A stretch of 64,000 nt of DNA from Gimesia maris (GTDB taxonomy: Bacteria; Planctomycetota; Planctomycetia; Planctomycetales; Planctomycetaceae), in the NCBI RefSeq assembly GCF_008298035.1, contig NZ_CP042910.1, positions 4,975,001 to 5,039,000 of the forward strand, written 5' to 3'. The stretch's first letter is position 1. Each line of letters opens with the position of its first letter. Position numbers and translations under genes: made by a program. A model generated the notes under the pieces. The model ran no database searches, was not told where the DNA came from, and was given only the letters and a program-made list of their open reading frames with translations. Of this stretch, positions 17,354 through 27,051 are shown one piece after another.

Positions 17354-18916
17354 ATGAAGTCTTTCACGCAATCGATCCGTCCGATTTTAATTCTCTCCGG
17401 TCTGTTCCTGAGTCTTTTTCTGCCAATTGCTCACGCTGCCGATAAGCAGTCGAACATCGTGTATATACTGGCCGATGATCTCGGTTACGGTGACGTGAGT
17501 TGTTACAACCCGGAATCGAAAATCAAAACGCCGCACATTGATCGGCTGGCGGCAGAAGGGATGAAATTCACCGATGCCCATACGCCGTCTGCCGTCTGTA
17601 CGCCGACGCGGTACGGGATTCTGACCGGTCGCTACTGCTGGCGGACGCGATTGAAATACCGGGTACTGGATGGCTTCGATCCGCCTCTCATCGAACAGGA
17701 CCAGGTCACCGTCCCTTCACTGCTGAAAAAAGCGGGTTACGACACCGCGTGTATCGGAAAATGGCATCTGGGTATGCAATGGACAGACAAGAATGGCCAG
17801 CCGGTTCCCGCTGTTCCCATCGACCGACGTCAGCGTCCCCGCGTGGGGGATGACGTCGATTACACGAAACCGATTCTCGGCGGCCCCTTGACCAGCGGCT
17901 TCGACTATTACTTCGGCATCTCGGCTTCACTGAATATGTCTCCTTTCTGTTTCATCAGAAACGATCGCCCCGTAATTCTTCCTACCATTCCTTCGGAACG
18001 GATTCAGACCGAATTTCTTTCTGTCGATCAGGGCATGCGTTCCCCTGATTTTACAATCCGCAGCGTGATGCCCACACTCACGGGAGAAGCCGTCAAATAC
18101 ATCGAACGGCACGGGAAAGAATCTCCCGAACGGCCCTTCTTTCTGTATTTCCCGCTCACTGCACCGCATCTGCCGCTGGTGCCGAACGACGAATTTAAAG
18201 GCAAAAGTGCAGCCGGCGAATATGGTGATTTTGTGCTTGAGGTGGATGCGACTGTCGGAGCAATTATGGATGCCCTGCAGCGTACCGGCGTGGCCGAGAA
18301 CACGCTGGTGATTTTCACCTCTGACAATGGCGGACTATATCACTGGTGGACGCCTCAGGAAACCGATGACCTCAAACATTACAAGCCCAATCATCGCGGG
18401 CAGTACGTTAAAGACCGTGGCCATCAGGGGAACGCCCACCTGCGCGGTACGAAGGCTGACATCTGGGAGGGCGGCCATCGGGTCCCCTTTATCGTCCGCT
18501 GGCCCGGCAAGACTCCGGCTGACTCAACCAATGACGAACTGGTAGAACTCACCGATCTGCTGGCAACCTGTGCCGCGATTACTGATACAAAGCTGCCTGA
18601 CGGAGACGCACAAGACAGCGTCAATATTCTACCCGCCCTGCTCGGTAAGAAAAGTGATACGCCACTGCGAGAGTATGCCATCCATCATTCGCTGTGGGGT
18701 CACTTCTCCGTTCGGCAGGGACCGTGGAAGATGATTCCCAAACGAGGTTCGGGCGGCTTCACCCGTGCCCGCGAAGTCGAACCCGCAGCAGGAGAACCGA
18801 CAGGACAGCTCTACAACCTTAAACAGGATCCTTCAGAAACAAAGAACGTCTGGCTGGAACATCCGGAAGTTGTGAAACCACTCTCAGCAATTCTGGAACA
18901 AGTCCAGAAACAGTAA
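17354..18916 (+). CDS. Secreted arylsulfatase-type sulfatase
   Basis: This is a 520-aa protein with a cleavable signal peptide (about residues 1-29), typical of planctomycete exported sulfatases. Metal ligands Asp41-Asp42 occur in ILADDLGYGDVS, and the formylglycine motif is Cys82-Thr-Pro-Thr-Arg86 followed by the LTGR segment. The distal Asp-Asn pair is in VIFTSDNGG. The Cys must be converted to formylglycine by FGE or an anSME, and neither gene is in this window. It hydrolyses a sulfate ester, perhaps on algal polysaccharide (inference from organism type). An AGGAAGG stretch precedes the start. A second sulfatase follows after 273 bp. Confidence 0.95.
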   Translation: MKSFTQSIRPILILSGLFLSLFLPIAHAADKQSNIVYILADDLGYGDVSCYNPESKIKTPHIDRLAAEGMKFTDAHTPSAVCTPTRYGILTGRYCWRTRLKYRVLDGFDPPLIEQDQVTVPSLLKKAGYDTACIGKWHLGMQWTDKNGQPVPAVPIDRRQRPRVGDDVDYTKPILGGPLTSGFDYYFGISASLNMSPFCFIRNDRPVILPTIPSERIQTEFLSVDQGMRSPDFTIRSVMPTLTGEAVKYIERHGKESPERPFFLYFPLTAPHLPLVPNDEFKGKSAAGEYGDFVLEVDATVGAIMDALQRTGVAENTLVIFTSDNGGLYHWWTPQETDDLKHYKPNHRGQYVKDRGHQGNAHLRGTKADIWEGGHRVPFIVRWPGKTPADSTNDELVELTDLLATCAAITDTKLPDGDAQDSVNILPALLGKKSDTPLREYAIHHSLWGHFSVRQGPWKMIPKRGSGGFTRAREVEPAAGEPTGQLYNLKQDPSETKNVWLEHPEVVKPLSAILEQVQKQ

Positions 18917-18994
18917 CGTGGCCAGTTAAAGTTCTCAAAGTGTTTCTCTGACGGATAGATACAGGAAATTCATAATTCATGAGGATCTTTACAA

Positions 18995-19012
18995 ACAAAT
19001 GCCCTCATTTGT
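18995..19012. other. Hairpin between two sulfatase genes
   Basis: ACAAATG-CCCT-CATTTGT forms a 7-bp stem with a 4-nt loop, 79 bp after the first sulfatase stop. There is no immediate T-run, so termination is only possible, not shown. The rest of 18917-19189 has no gene. Confidence 0.3.
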
Positions 19013-19189
19013 AATGTAGTCGGAGCACCTTTTTGTTCTCTGTCATAATCAGTAACTAATGTGATTCAGACTGACTGTTATATTGAGTTAATTTCTGGCT
19101 TGAGTCACATGATTCTGACAGAATAAACGGATTCAACGATTCGTACTGAGATTCAGGATACACACTCGAATAAACCAGGTAACATCGCC

Positions 19190-20710
19190 ATGACACAACA
19201 CTCTCTGAAATCAACTTGTCTTCCCCTGTCACTGTTTTTTCTGCTCGGGATGCTCACCCATTCTGCGCTTGCTGCCAAACCACCCAATATTCTGTTAATC
19301 GTTTCGGAAGACAATGGTCCAGAATTGGGCTGTTACGGCGACCCGTATGCGAAAACACCGCACCTTGATCAACTGGCGAAACAGGGAGTTCGGTTTGAAA
19401 ACGCGTTCGTGCCTTACTCGGTATGTTCGCCTTCGCGGGCCTGTTTCCTGACAGGGAAATACCCACATCAGAATGGTCAGATCGGCCTGGCAACGCATAA
19501 ATTTGCATTGTACCAGAAGGAGACCCCCAATTTTGTCACGCTGTTGAAGGAACAGGGTTATCAAACGGGGCTGATCGGAAAACTCCATGTAAATCCTGAA
19601 GATGCGTTTCCATTTGATTTTCGCGCGATCCGCTCTGCGAATTTCAATCGCCGGGAACCGGTGACTGCTTACGCCTCTCAAGCGGCGAAATTCTTTGCGC
19701 GAACGAAAGACCAGCCCTGGTTTCTGTCGGTCAACTTTCCCGACGCGCATCTCCCCTTCATTCAACAAGCGAACGGACGACCAGCCCACCCCCTGACTGC
19801 CGACGATGTGAAACCGATGCCCTGGGTCGGCGTTGACACACCACGCCTGCGGAAACAGGTAGCCAACTACTATAATTGTATGGCCCGTCTGGATACGGGA
19901 GTGGGTTTACTGCTGAATGAACTCGATAAAGCGGGAGCAACCGAAAACACACTCATCTTCTACATCGGCGATCATGGAGCCCAGTTTCCACGCGGCAAGG
20001 GAAGCGTCTACGAAGGTGGACTCCGTGTCCCGTTGATCGTCTCCTGGCCAGGGAAAACACACCCGGGAATGGTGCGGAAGGAACTGACCTCAACTCTGGA
20101 CCTGTTACCGACCGCCCTCGCGGCTGCAGGAAGAGAGATTCCCGAAGAGCTGGCAGGACGTGACCTGACACCTTTACTCACAGACGCACCTGTCAAGAAC
20201 TGGCGTGACTATATTTTCGGCTTCACAACCGGTTCTTTTCCGCGAAACTGTTACATCCAGCATTCACTTCGCGATGAGAGATATAAACTGATTTCCAATC
20301 CACGACCGGGGACAGAGAATCTGATCGCCGACAGTTATCTCGACGAATCGCATCTTCATTTTGTCATTTCTGGAGCAACCGCCGCTGACCAGAAAACAAT
20401 TTCTCCACAAACAAAACAGGTGTTTACCCGCTGGTCTCAACCCCCTCGTTATGAACTGTATGACCTGCAGCAGGATCCCTGTGAATGGAATAATCTTGCC
20501 GAGGATCCTGATTATACAATGGTGAAGACTCGACTGATCAACGCTTTGACAAAACTGCAACAGCAGACCCGCGATCCTTTTCTCGACCCCGCGAATCTCG
20601 AAGCGTTCGTCAAGGAACAACTCAACAACCGAGATATGAAATACCGTAAGCAGAAGGATTTTCGCTGGTCCTACCTGGATTCCTTTGCCAACTGGCGGGC
20701 AGAGCAGTAG
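19190..20710 (+). CDS. Secreted sulfatase (heparan N-sulfatase-like)
   Basis: This is a 506-aa protein with a signal peptide (about residues 1-29). The first metal site is SEDNGPELGCYGD (Glu40-Asp41 in place of the usual Asp-Asp), and the formylglycine motif is Cys79-Ser-Pro-Ser-Arg83. The second metal pair is in YIGDHGAQFPRGKGS, where Asp-His replaces Asp-Asn as in N-sulfoglucosamine sulfohydrolase relatives. The SEDNG...GCYGD opening is also typical of that subgroup. Substrate assignment remains inference. It has its own upstream region and is not clearly in an operon with the preceding sulfatase. Confidence 0.93.
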   Translation: MTQHSLKSTCLPLSLFFLLGMLTHSALAAKPPNILLIVSEDNGPELGCYGDPYAKTPHLDQLAKQGVRFENAFVPYSVCSPSRACFLTGKYPHQNGQIGLATHKFALYQKETPNFVTLLKEQGYQTGLIGKLHVNPEDAFPFDFRAIRSANFNRREPVTAYASQAAKFFARTKDQPWFLSVNFPDAHLPFIQQANGRPAHPLTADDVKPMPWVGVDTPRLRKQVANYYNCMARLDTGVGLLLNELDKAGATENTLIFYIGDHGAQFPRGKGSVYEGGLRVPLIVSWPGKTHPGMVRKELTSTLDLLPTALAAAGREIPEELAGRDLTPLLTDAPVKNWRDYIFGFTTGSFPRNCYIQHSLRDERYKLISNPRPGTENLIADSYLDESHLHFVISGATAADQKTISPQTKQVFTRWSQPPRYELYDLQQDPCEWNNLAEDPDYTMVKTRLINALTKLQQQTRDPFLDPANLEAFVKEQLNNRDMKYRKQKDFRWSYLDSFANWRAEQ

Positions 20711-20791
20711 TTTTGGTACTCATACAATTAAACCAATTCAAGACCGTTCGGTTGCTGACTAGACTATAGACACGTATTTCAACATGAAATC

Positions 20792-20823
20792 TGATACCCT
20801 TTACAGACCGAGATCAGGTATCA
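20792..20823. promoter_or_regulatory. Inverted repeat upstream of SDR gene
   Basis: TGATACC (20792-20798) and GGTATCA (20817-20823) form a perfect 7-bp inverted repeat with an 18-nt spacer, 53 bp before the SDR start. It could be an operator or a weak hairpin. No regulator is adjacent. Confidence 0.3.
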
Positions 20824-20876
20824 ACTCGTGGTCTTCCTATAATTCAACATTAAGTAATAAGTAGAAGGTGTTTCAG

Positions 20877-21578
20877 ATGTCAGATAAAGTTGCAGTTATT
20901 ACAGCGGCTGGTAGCGGAATGGGTGCTGCGATTGCTCGAAAGCTTGCTGAACAGGAATTTAAGGTTGTGATCCTCTCTTCCTCAGGTCGCGGTGAAGCGC
21001 TGGCCGAAGAACTGGGCGGTGTTGGTGTCACCGGATCGAATCAAAAGCCGGAAGATTTAAAACGACTCGTAGAGACCGCCGTAGATTCCTTTGGAGGAAT
21101 CGACGTGGTCGTCAACAGCGCTGGCCATGGTCCTAAAGGACAGATTCTCGAAATCAGTGATGACGACTGGCATCAGGCATTGGACGTCTATTTTCTCAAT
21201 GTCGTGCGCATCGCGCGGCTGGTCACTCCGATCCTGCAGTCCCGTGGAGGGGGACCGATAATCAATATATCCACATTTGCAGCATTCGAACCAGATCCGC
21301 TGTTCCCCACCTCAGGCGCGTTTCGTGCCAGTCTCGCCGCGTTTACCAAGCTATATGCCGATCAATACGCGTCTGATAACATTCGTATGAATAACATTCT
21401 ACCTGGATTCATTGACAGCCTGCCCGAAACGGAAGAGCGGCGGCTGCGCATCCCCATGGGACGCTATGGCACGATGGACGAAATTTCGGAAACCGTGGCC
21501 TTTCTGGTTTCAGACGGTGCCAAATATATCACCGGCCAAAATCTCCGCATTGATGGCGGCCTGACTCGATCAGTTTAA
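20877..21578 (+). CDS. Short-chain dehydrogenase/reductase (SDR)
   Basis: This is a 233-aa classical SDR of normal length. The nucleotide-binding motif is TAAGSGMGAAIA (residues 9-20). NSAG follows, and INISTFAAFEP supplies the region of the catalytic Ser, but the canonical YxxxK is degenerate (TSGAFRASLAAFTKLYADQ). The usual catalytic Tyr is replaced by Phe here, so activity may be changed or lost. A GTG at 20868 is in frame, but the ATG at 20877 has AAGG 9 nt upstream and matches the usual SDR N terminus. A GNAT gene follows by 35 bp. Confidence 0.85.
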   Translation: MSDKVAVITAAGSGMGAAIARKLAEQEFKVVILSSSGRGEALAEELGGVGVTGSNQKPEDLKRLVETAVDSFGGIDVVVNSAGHGPKGQILEISDDDWHQALDVYFLNVVRIARLVTPILQSRGGGPIINISTFAAFEPDPLFPTSGAFRASLAAFTKLYADQYASDNIRMNNILPGFIDSLPETEERRLRIPMGRYGTMDEISETVAFLVSDGAKYITGQNLRIDGGLTRSV

Positions 21579-21613
21579 CCATTCGAAGTGTCTCATTCAG
21601 AAACTGGCTCAAG

Positions 21614-22054
21614 TTGATCACATTACATAAATTGAAAGATCCCTATCAGATAAATTCACTGGCACACGAATCCAGAGCAGAGGGATTTCACATGCTCGAT
21701 CGTCTGCAACAGGAATGGAAAGAGGGAACAAATCGATTTGACCAGGCTGGCGAAATACTGCTTCTGGCAATTCAGAACCAGCAGGTTGTGGGCGTATGTG
21801 GTCTGAACCGCGATCCGTACACAGACGATGATCGCGTGGGTCGAGTCAGACGGTTATACGTCTCAGTAGACAGTCGACGCAGAGGAATCGGACGCCTGCT
21901 TGTCACAGAAATTCAGAACCACTGCCAGGGTGTGTTCGATCAACTGCGCCTGCGTACTGACACTCCGGAAGCCGATGCCTTTTATCGTTGCCTGGGTTTC
22001 CGCCGCGTAAAAGGAGATCCTGAATGTACCCATCTGCGAGAGATATGTCAGTGA
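21614..22054 (+). CDS. GNAT family N-acetyltransferase
   Basis: This 146-aa protein has the acetyl-CoA-binding motif A in VRRLYVSVDSRRRGIGRLLVTEIQ (R-R-x-G-I-G pattern at about residues 92-98) and motif B in EADAFYRCLGFRRV near the end. These are standard for GNAT acyltransferases. The start is TTG without a clear ribosome binding site. An internal ATG at residue 28 would remove the first strand and helix, so TTG is preferred. The acceptor substrate is unknown. It lies close behind the SDR gene in the same direction. Confidence 0.85.
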   Translation: MITLHKLKDPYQINSLAHESRAEGFHMLDRLQQEWKEGTNRFDQAGEILLLAIQNQQVVGVCGLNRDPYTDDDRVGRVRRLYVSVDSRRRGIGRLLVTEIQNHCQGVFDQLRLRTDTPEADAFYRCLGFRRVKGDPECTHLREICQ

Positions 22055-22095
22055 ATGTATTTGTAGTGTAACAAGACACTATAGAATGTTTAGCA

Positions 22096-22626
22096 ATGCA
22101 TATTGAAGAAAAAATAGAACACGATATCGATCCTCAGCTTCAAGACGAGATTACCAGGCTGCGCAATGATTGCTTTCCCGAAGATTCGAAAGAAAGATCA
22201 TATTTCAAACAGTTGCCTCATTTTAGATTTTTAGCGTTTGAGGACGAAATACTGGTTGGACAAATGGGGATTGACCATCGAATGATCTCAGTTGGGAATT
22301 CAGTGTTCTCTATATTTGGAGTGATAGATTTATGTATTGCCACCAGTTACAGAAACAGAGGCATTGCTTCAGAGTTACTGGAACAACTTTCGGCATTGGC
22401 GAGTGAGAAAGGAATCGATTTTCTGTTCCTCGTTGCCGATGATCATCGTTTGTATCAAAAAAATGGATTTCAATTCATCTCGACCGACCTTACCTGGCTC
22501 AGAATTGATGAGCACATAAATTATGGAGTCGGAAGGGAGCGTTTCGAAAATGAATTAATGGTCAAACAAACGGGAAAGAAAATCTGGCCGGATGGACCCG
22601 TTGATTTGCTGGGTTACCTCTTCTAA
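22096..22626 (+). CDS. GNAT family N-acetyltransferase
   Basis: This is a 176-aa protein with GNAT features: FLAFEDEILVGQMGIDHRMI strands, IDLCIATSYRNRGIASELLEQL (motif A, R-N-R-G-I-A) and LVADDHRLYQKNGFQF (motif B). It is unlike the preceding GNAT in sequence, so the two are not recent duplicates. It is somewhat more AT-rich than its neighbours. No ribosome binding site is evident. Substrate unknown. Confidence 0.85.
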   Translation: MHIEEKIEHDIDPQLQDEITRLRNDCFPEDSKERSYFKQLPHFRFLAFEDEILVGQMGIDHRMISVGNSVFSIFGVIDLCIATSYRNRGIASELLEQLSALASEKGIDFLFLVADDHRLYQKNGFQFISTDLTWLRIDEHINYGVGRERFENELMVKQTGKKIWPDGPVDLLGYLF

Positions 22627-22861
22627 TCCAGCGAATTGCCGGCATTTCTGCAATGAAACTGTTATGTTCTGGCGTGACGGAAGTTCTATTTTTCACCTCA
22701 TTAAAATAATGGATCGACTCAGCAAAACTTTCATTCCAGCACGCTAAAACGCAAAGTACGACACACCTGTTCTATTTCTTTTTGTAATCAAGAATATTTC
22801 TACTTTTTTTTGTGTGATCAGCAACAGGTCCGGATACTACATAGATAGAGAAAGGATCAGC

Positions 22862-23398
22862 ATGGACCTGACACAACTTATAGAACTCTATCGTGGACCG
22901 CTGGTAGGCCTGATCGCTGCCTGGGGGGCTCCCTGGAACGACGCTGCGGAAATTGCCCAGGACAGCTTTGCCGAGGCGTACCTGAGTCGAGAATCCTGTC
23001 GCGGTCTCTGGTCGGAGCCTGAGGTTTTTGGGCCTTGGCTGAGTGGTGTGGCACGCAACCGCTATCGCAACTGGGCCCGCAGTCGCAAGCGCCGCCGAAA
23101 CCATGTTGTGTCTGTGGAAGCCACGACCCTCGAATCGGTCGCCGCTCCTGCTGATCCGGAACCGGCTCCCCAACTGCAAAAGCTGCGCAGCGCCATTAAT
23201 CAACTGCCTCTCAAACAGCGTCAGGTGGTGCTGATGCATTACCTGGAAGAAACCAGCGTCAAAGAAGTCGCAGTATTGTTGTCGCTCAGCGAAAAGACGG
23301 TCGAAGGTCGACTTTATCAGGCACGCCGCACATTGCGACGAATGCTTGATGGAACAGTCTCCCCGTCTCAAATAGGAAGGATGTTGCTATGCCTGTAG
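22862..23398 (+). CDS. ECF-type RNA polymerase sigma-70 factor
   Basis: This is a 178-aa protein with sigma region 2 (residues about 10-75: AAEIAQDSFAEAYLSRES, WLSGVARNRYRNWAR) and region 4 (about 105-165: INQLPLKQRQVVLMHYLEE, SVKEVAVLLSLSEKTVEGRLYQARRTLRR). Region 3 is absent, as in ECF sigmas. An in-frame GTG at 22814 exists, but AAAGGA precedes the ATG at 22862 and that start matches the family. It overlaps the next gene by 10 nt, so the two are translationally coupled. The downstream membrane protein could control its release, although it lacks a recognisable zinc-binding anti-sigma motif. Confidence 0.93.
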   Translation: MDLTQLIELYRGPLVGLIAAWGAPWNDAAEIAQDSFAEAYLSRESCRGLWSEPEVFGPWLSGVARNRYRNWARSRKRRRNHVVSVEATTLESVAAPADPEPAPQLQKLRSAINQLPLKQRQVVLMHYLEETSVKEVAVLLSLSEKTVEGRLYQARRTLRRMLDGTVSPSQIGRMLLCL

Positions 23399-25392
23399 AA
23401 CTTGTTTCTGAATCCGACTTAAGAGCAGCACTTCGCCCCCATCAGGTTGACGCAAACGAATTTGAAGCAGGCATCCGCGACCGAATCGAAGCGGGTGTGG
23501 TACCTCTTCAGGATGTGTCTCAGAAATCCGCTGATCCAGTCCTGACAGTCGCTGCTACATTCATCCCCTGGCCATTGATCACCGGCGGTAAGTTTGCCGG
23601 CGGAGGGGTCAAGCTTTCGTCACTAACGCTGGCGCAGAAGCTGCTGGGTTATGCGGCGCTCCCCGCGATCAGCTTATTTCTATTAGTCGGGGCAACTTTT
23701 TTCAGTACCAGAAAAATTCACAAAGTACAGCAAGAGAATCAATCTGACATCAGCGATGCCAGGGAAATGCAGGCAGCCGTTCGGCAATGGTGGAGATCCC
23801 ACAGGTTCGCTGCGATCATGGTATATGCAGCCGTTCTCATCCTGCCGATGATCGGGTCGACGTGGCTACTCTTCCTGCTCCTGCTGGCTTCCTTCGGCCT
23901 GCTACTATATTTCCTCACGAGCTTTGCCAGGATCGGTGTGGGAAATCGCTATCTAGTGGGTCATTGCTGTTTCATGGGTTTAGGCCTGCTCAGCATGGTG
24001 ATGCAGAATCCTTTTATCGGACAGAGCGAGATTCATTTCGTCGATCAAAAACTGATTGCCGCAGTATTTCTCATGGGAACGCTGATTCTACTTCCCTTTC
24101 CGATCCTCAGTATGGCTCGCTTAGGAGGGAGAGAGGCATTCCAATCGAAACAGAAAACCCCGCATTGGCTCCTTGTATTTGTTACGTTTCTCATCCCTAC
24201 TGGACTTTTCTATATTGCTCTTCAGCCTTTTAGAAAGTCAACTGGTAACCAGCCTGCTATTTTTGGCGGCTATGGCTGGTTGATTTTTGCTGTCATGATT
24301 GCCGTTCAAATATCTGCAGTGCTTTGGGCTTATGTTAGACGCTCCAGAAAGGGGGGCGCTACACAGCACGTGACACGTCCTGAATGGATACCGGGAGTAC
24401 TCTATGTCTGCATCACCGTTCCGTTACTGCTGTGGCTCACCAATCAGATCTGGTGGCCTGCGACACCAGATCGTATTCTGCACCACGTTGAATCTTTCGA
24501 GATGGGTCGTTACCCCTATCTTTCCTGGCAGGACTGGGAAATCCCCGCGCGCTGGACGATCGAACAAGGTCTTCATCCGGATCTGTCCCGCGCACGCGCC
24601 GTTTTAGACAACGAAATCGCCACTGATCAAGATCTTTTAACCTTTATTCTGGGCAGTGCGTTCCGGGTAGGACTCGTGCGCCCCGACCAGATTGATACAC
24701 TTCCCGATCTGGAAGAAGAACGACGATCACTACTGCCTGAAGCCAACCCACGAAAACCACGTAGAATCTATGGCCTGAATCAGAACGTCTGGGTCTTCTA
24801 TGCCCTGGCTGATAGTAATCAACTCTCATCTGAGGATCGGGACTTTCTAGAGCAGCGGTTACTGGTCACTCTTGAAAACCCGGTCGTCAAAACGTCCGAT
24901 ATGCTGGAGACTGCCCTCCGCGTGACACAGTTATTAGAGGTGATCGACCGCCCCATCGACCGTGAGAAATACCGCAAGCAAGTCCATCAGTGGCTACGCG
25001 AGTTTCACAGCACACAGACCCACTCTTTCCAGATCGCTGGAGGATTCGAAAAGTATCAAGGCGTGTCAGCATCAATGCTGGCAACTTCAGATGCGGTCGA
25101 ACTGATGCAGATCTATGGTATTCCCGAGGGGCTCGATTTAAACTGGGTCCGATCTTACCTGCGTCCGCTCAATTTTCGACCTGCAAACCGTAAATGGATC
25201 GCCGCGGTGACGCTCGATCGCCTGAATCGTTTGCCCGGAGCGACTCAACTGACGTTATTCGAATGGCTCTACTACGAACGCAGCCTGCTTGCCGCGATGC
25301 TGTTAGTGGCACTGTGTCTCTATGCGACTCTGTCGTCCCCCCTGCCTCGTAAAGATAATTCTGGTACCAACGAAGATTCTGCGTTAGGATGA
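23389..25392 (+). CDS. Large polytopic membrane protein coupled to ECF sigma factor
   Basis: This is a 667-aa protein. A soluble N terminus of about 75 residues (VSESDLRAALRPHQVDANEFEAGIRDRIEAG) is followed by about eight to ten membrane helices between residues 78 and 360. A largely soluble, probably extracytoplasmic, helical domain spans about 370-635. A final helix (about 630-652) and a short charged tail complete it. The N-terminal region is in the position where an anti-sigma domain would sit, but no HxxxCxxC motif is present. Its start lies inside the sigma gene's end, which implies a shared function. No known family is recognised. Confidence 0.75.
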   Translation: MPVELVSESDLRAALRPHQVDANEFEAGIRDRIEAGVVPLQDVSQKSADPVLTVAATFIPWPLITGGKFAGGGVKLSSLTLAQKLLGYAALPAISLFLLVGATFFSTRKIHKVQQENQSDISDAREMQAAVRQWWRSHRFAAIMVYAAVLILPMIGSTWLLFLLLLASFGLLLYFLTSFARIGVGNRYLVGHCCFMGLGLLSMVMQNPFIGQSEIHFVDQKLIAAVFLMGTLILLPFPILSMARLGGREAFQSKQKTPHWLLVFVTFLIPTGLFYIALQPFRKSTGNQPAIFGGYGWLIFAVMIAVQISAVLWAYVRRSRKGGATQHVTRPEWIPGVLYVCITVPLLLWLTNQIWWPATPDRILHHVESFEMGRYPYLSWQDWEIPARWTIEQGLHPDLSRARAVLDNEIATDQDLLTFILGSAFRVGLVRPDQIDTLPDLEEERRSLLPEANPRKPRRIYGLNQNVWVFYALADSNQLSSEDRDFLEQRLLVTLENPVVKTSDMLETALRVTQLLEVIDRPIDREKYRKQVHQWLREFHSTQTHSFQIAGGFEKYQGVSASMLATSDAVELMQIYGIPEGLDLNWVRSYLRPLNFRPANRKWIAAVTLDRLNRLPGATQLTLFEWLYYERSLLAAMLLVALCLYATLSSPLPRKDNSGTNEDSALG

Positions 25393-25428
25393 AGCTGCTG
25401 ATCCTATATTCATTTCGGGGTTACCGTT

Positions 25429-26997
25429 ATGCTCGTACAATTCGCGCGATTCTTCTTACTCCTGGTCGTCGTCGGAATCCCTTCCAACACCGCTTCGACT
25501 GCAGCGCAGACTGCTCCTGCAGTGGGTACCAGTCTCATCCAGCCATGCCAGTTTGGAGCACAACTACAAGGAGAAGAAGCCTTGATCGTGGTTCCCGAAA
25601 ACCGGACCGCTACCAGCAGTCGTAACATCACCGTGCATTATTTTCGGTTCCCCGCCCGAAAGCCCACCGGGCAGCCACCGGTTTTCTTCCTGCCCGGCGG
25701 ACCGGGAGAAGCGGTGACGGCAAAACAGATTACAGCAGGATTACAGCAAAAACGGTATAACAAATATGCTGAAATGCTCGCCTTCAACCAGACGCGTGAT
25801 GTTGTCATTGTGAATCAGCGTGGGAACAGCCATGTGCCGGGAATTCACCAACTGCCTGAACTGTGTTTTGCGCAACCGGGTCAACGACTGGAAGCATTGA
25901 CATTTGACAAGGCTGGCGCACGCTTGAAGGCAGGTTTACAAAATTCGATTCTCACTTGTCAGAAACTGCAGTTCGATCTCCGGGGATATGATATTCTGCA
26001 TCTGGTTGAAGACGTCGATGCGATTCGGCGTTCCTGCGGTTACAAACAGATTGCCTTGCGTGGCAGCAGTTTTGGATCGCAGTGGGCACTGGCCTACCTG
26101 AAGCAGCATCCCGAACAGGTCGAACGCATGCTGCTGTCGGGGGTAGAACCGCTCAATCATACCTATGACAGTGCCAACGGGATCTGGAACGTCTTCCAGC
26201 GAGTCGAAAACGAACTCCGTGCTTCCGGAACGATCAAACTGCCAGAAGCAGGATTACTGGGAGCTTTAAAGACCGTGCTGACACGGCTGGAGAATCAGCC
26301 GGTACGCGTGCGCGGCAAACATCCGCGTCGAGGTGGAACAACTGAGGTTGTCATCGGCGTCGATGATATTCGTTACTATCTGACAAGACCGATTTTGAAT
26401 TCTCGCGTCCATTCCCGCAACATGCTCGAACTCTGGCCGAAAATGGTACTGGAACTTTATGACCAGAATTACCAGTATCTGGCAGCGAAGATTATCGATG
26501 ATCGACCTGAGGTGAAGCGATATAACCTGCAACTGACATTGATTGACCACAGTCTGGGTATTACTGATAAACGTCAACTCGAACTGGAGGACGAAGCAGC
26601 CCGTCGCTGGTTAGGTGATGTCAACTGGTTTTATACAGCCACACGGAAGGTGACTCCCACGCCTGTAGTGGATGATGCTTTTCGTCAATTTGAAATCAGC
26701 CAGACACCAGTGTTGCTCATTCATGGGACACTGGATTTATCGACGCCTGTTGAAAATGCGGAAGAACTGTTGAAGTATTTCCCCCACGGGCATCTGCTCA
26801 CCATCGAGGGAGGGACTCACGCGGCCAACCAGCACGCTGCGAGTTTCGATCCCCGCTTTCTGAAATACCTGACCGACTTCTTTAATGAACAGAACCCAAC
26901 AGACGCCTGTCAACGCATCCCTGCTAAAATCACTCTACCGCCACTCCAGTTTCAAGCAACTGGAGCCCCTTCCCTGTTTTCCCAGTTGATTGACTGA
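25429..26997 (+). CDS. Secreted alpha/beta hydrolase, tripeptidyl aminopeptidase (TAP)-like
   Basis: This is a 522-aa protein with a signal peptide (about residues 1-27). It has the oxyanion-region FFLPGGPGEA, the QRGNS element, the nucleophile elbow in LRGSSFGSQWALAYL (G-S-S-F-G), and a C-terminal TAP-like domain with LIHGTLDLSTPVENAEEL carrying the acid and GGTHAANQH the catalytic His. These are features of S33 peptidases and related esterases acting in the periplasm or outside the cell. It starts 36 bp after the sigma-linked membrane gene in the same direction, so it may belong to that transcript. Confidence 0.9.
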   Translation: MLVQFARFFLLLVVVGIPSNTASTAAQTAPAVGTSLIQPCQFGAQLQGEEALIVVPENRTATSSRNITVHYFRFPARKPTGQPPVFFLPGGPGEAVTAKQITAGLQQKRYNKYAEMLAFNQTRDVVIVNQRGNSHVPGIHQLPELCFAQPGQRLEALTFDKAGARLKAGLQNSILTCQKLQFDLRGYDILHLVEDVDAIRRSCGYKQIALRGSSFGSQWALAYLKQHPEQVERMLLSGVEPLNHTYDSANGIWNVFQRVENELRASGTIKLPEAGLLGALKTVLTRLENQPVRVRGKHPRRGGTTEVVIGVDDIRYYLTRPILNSRVHSRNMLELWPKMVLELYDQNYQYLAAKIIDDRPEVKRYNLQLTLIDHSLGITDKRQLELEDEAARRWLGDVNWFYTATRKVTPTPVVDDAFRQFEISQTPVLLIHGTLDLSTPVENAEELLKYFPHGHLLTIEGGTHAANQHAASFDPRFLKYLTDFFNEQNPTDACQRIPAKITLPPLQFQATGAPSLFSQLID

Positions 26998-27051
26998 GTT
27001 GCCGGGAAACGATTTCTGAACACGGAATCCTCAGCAGTCTTCCCAAAACAA

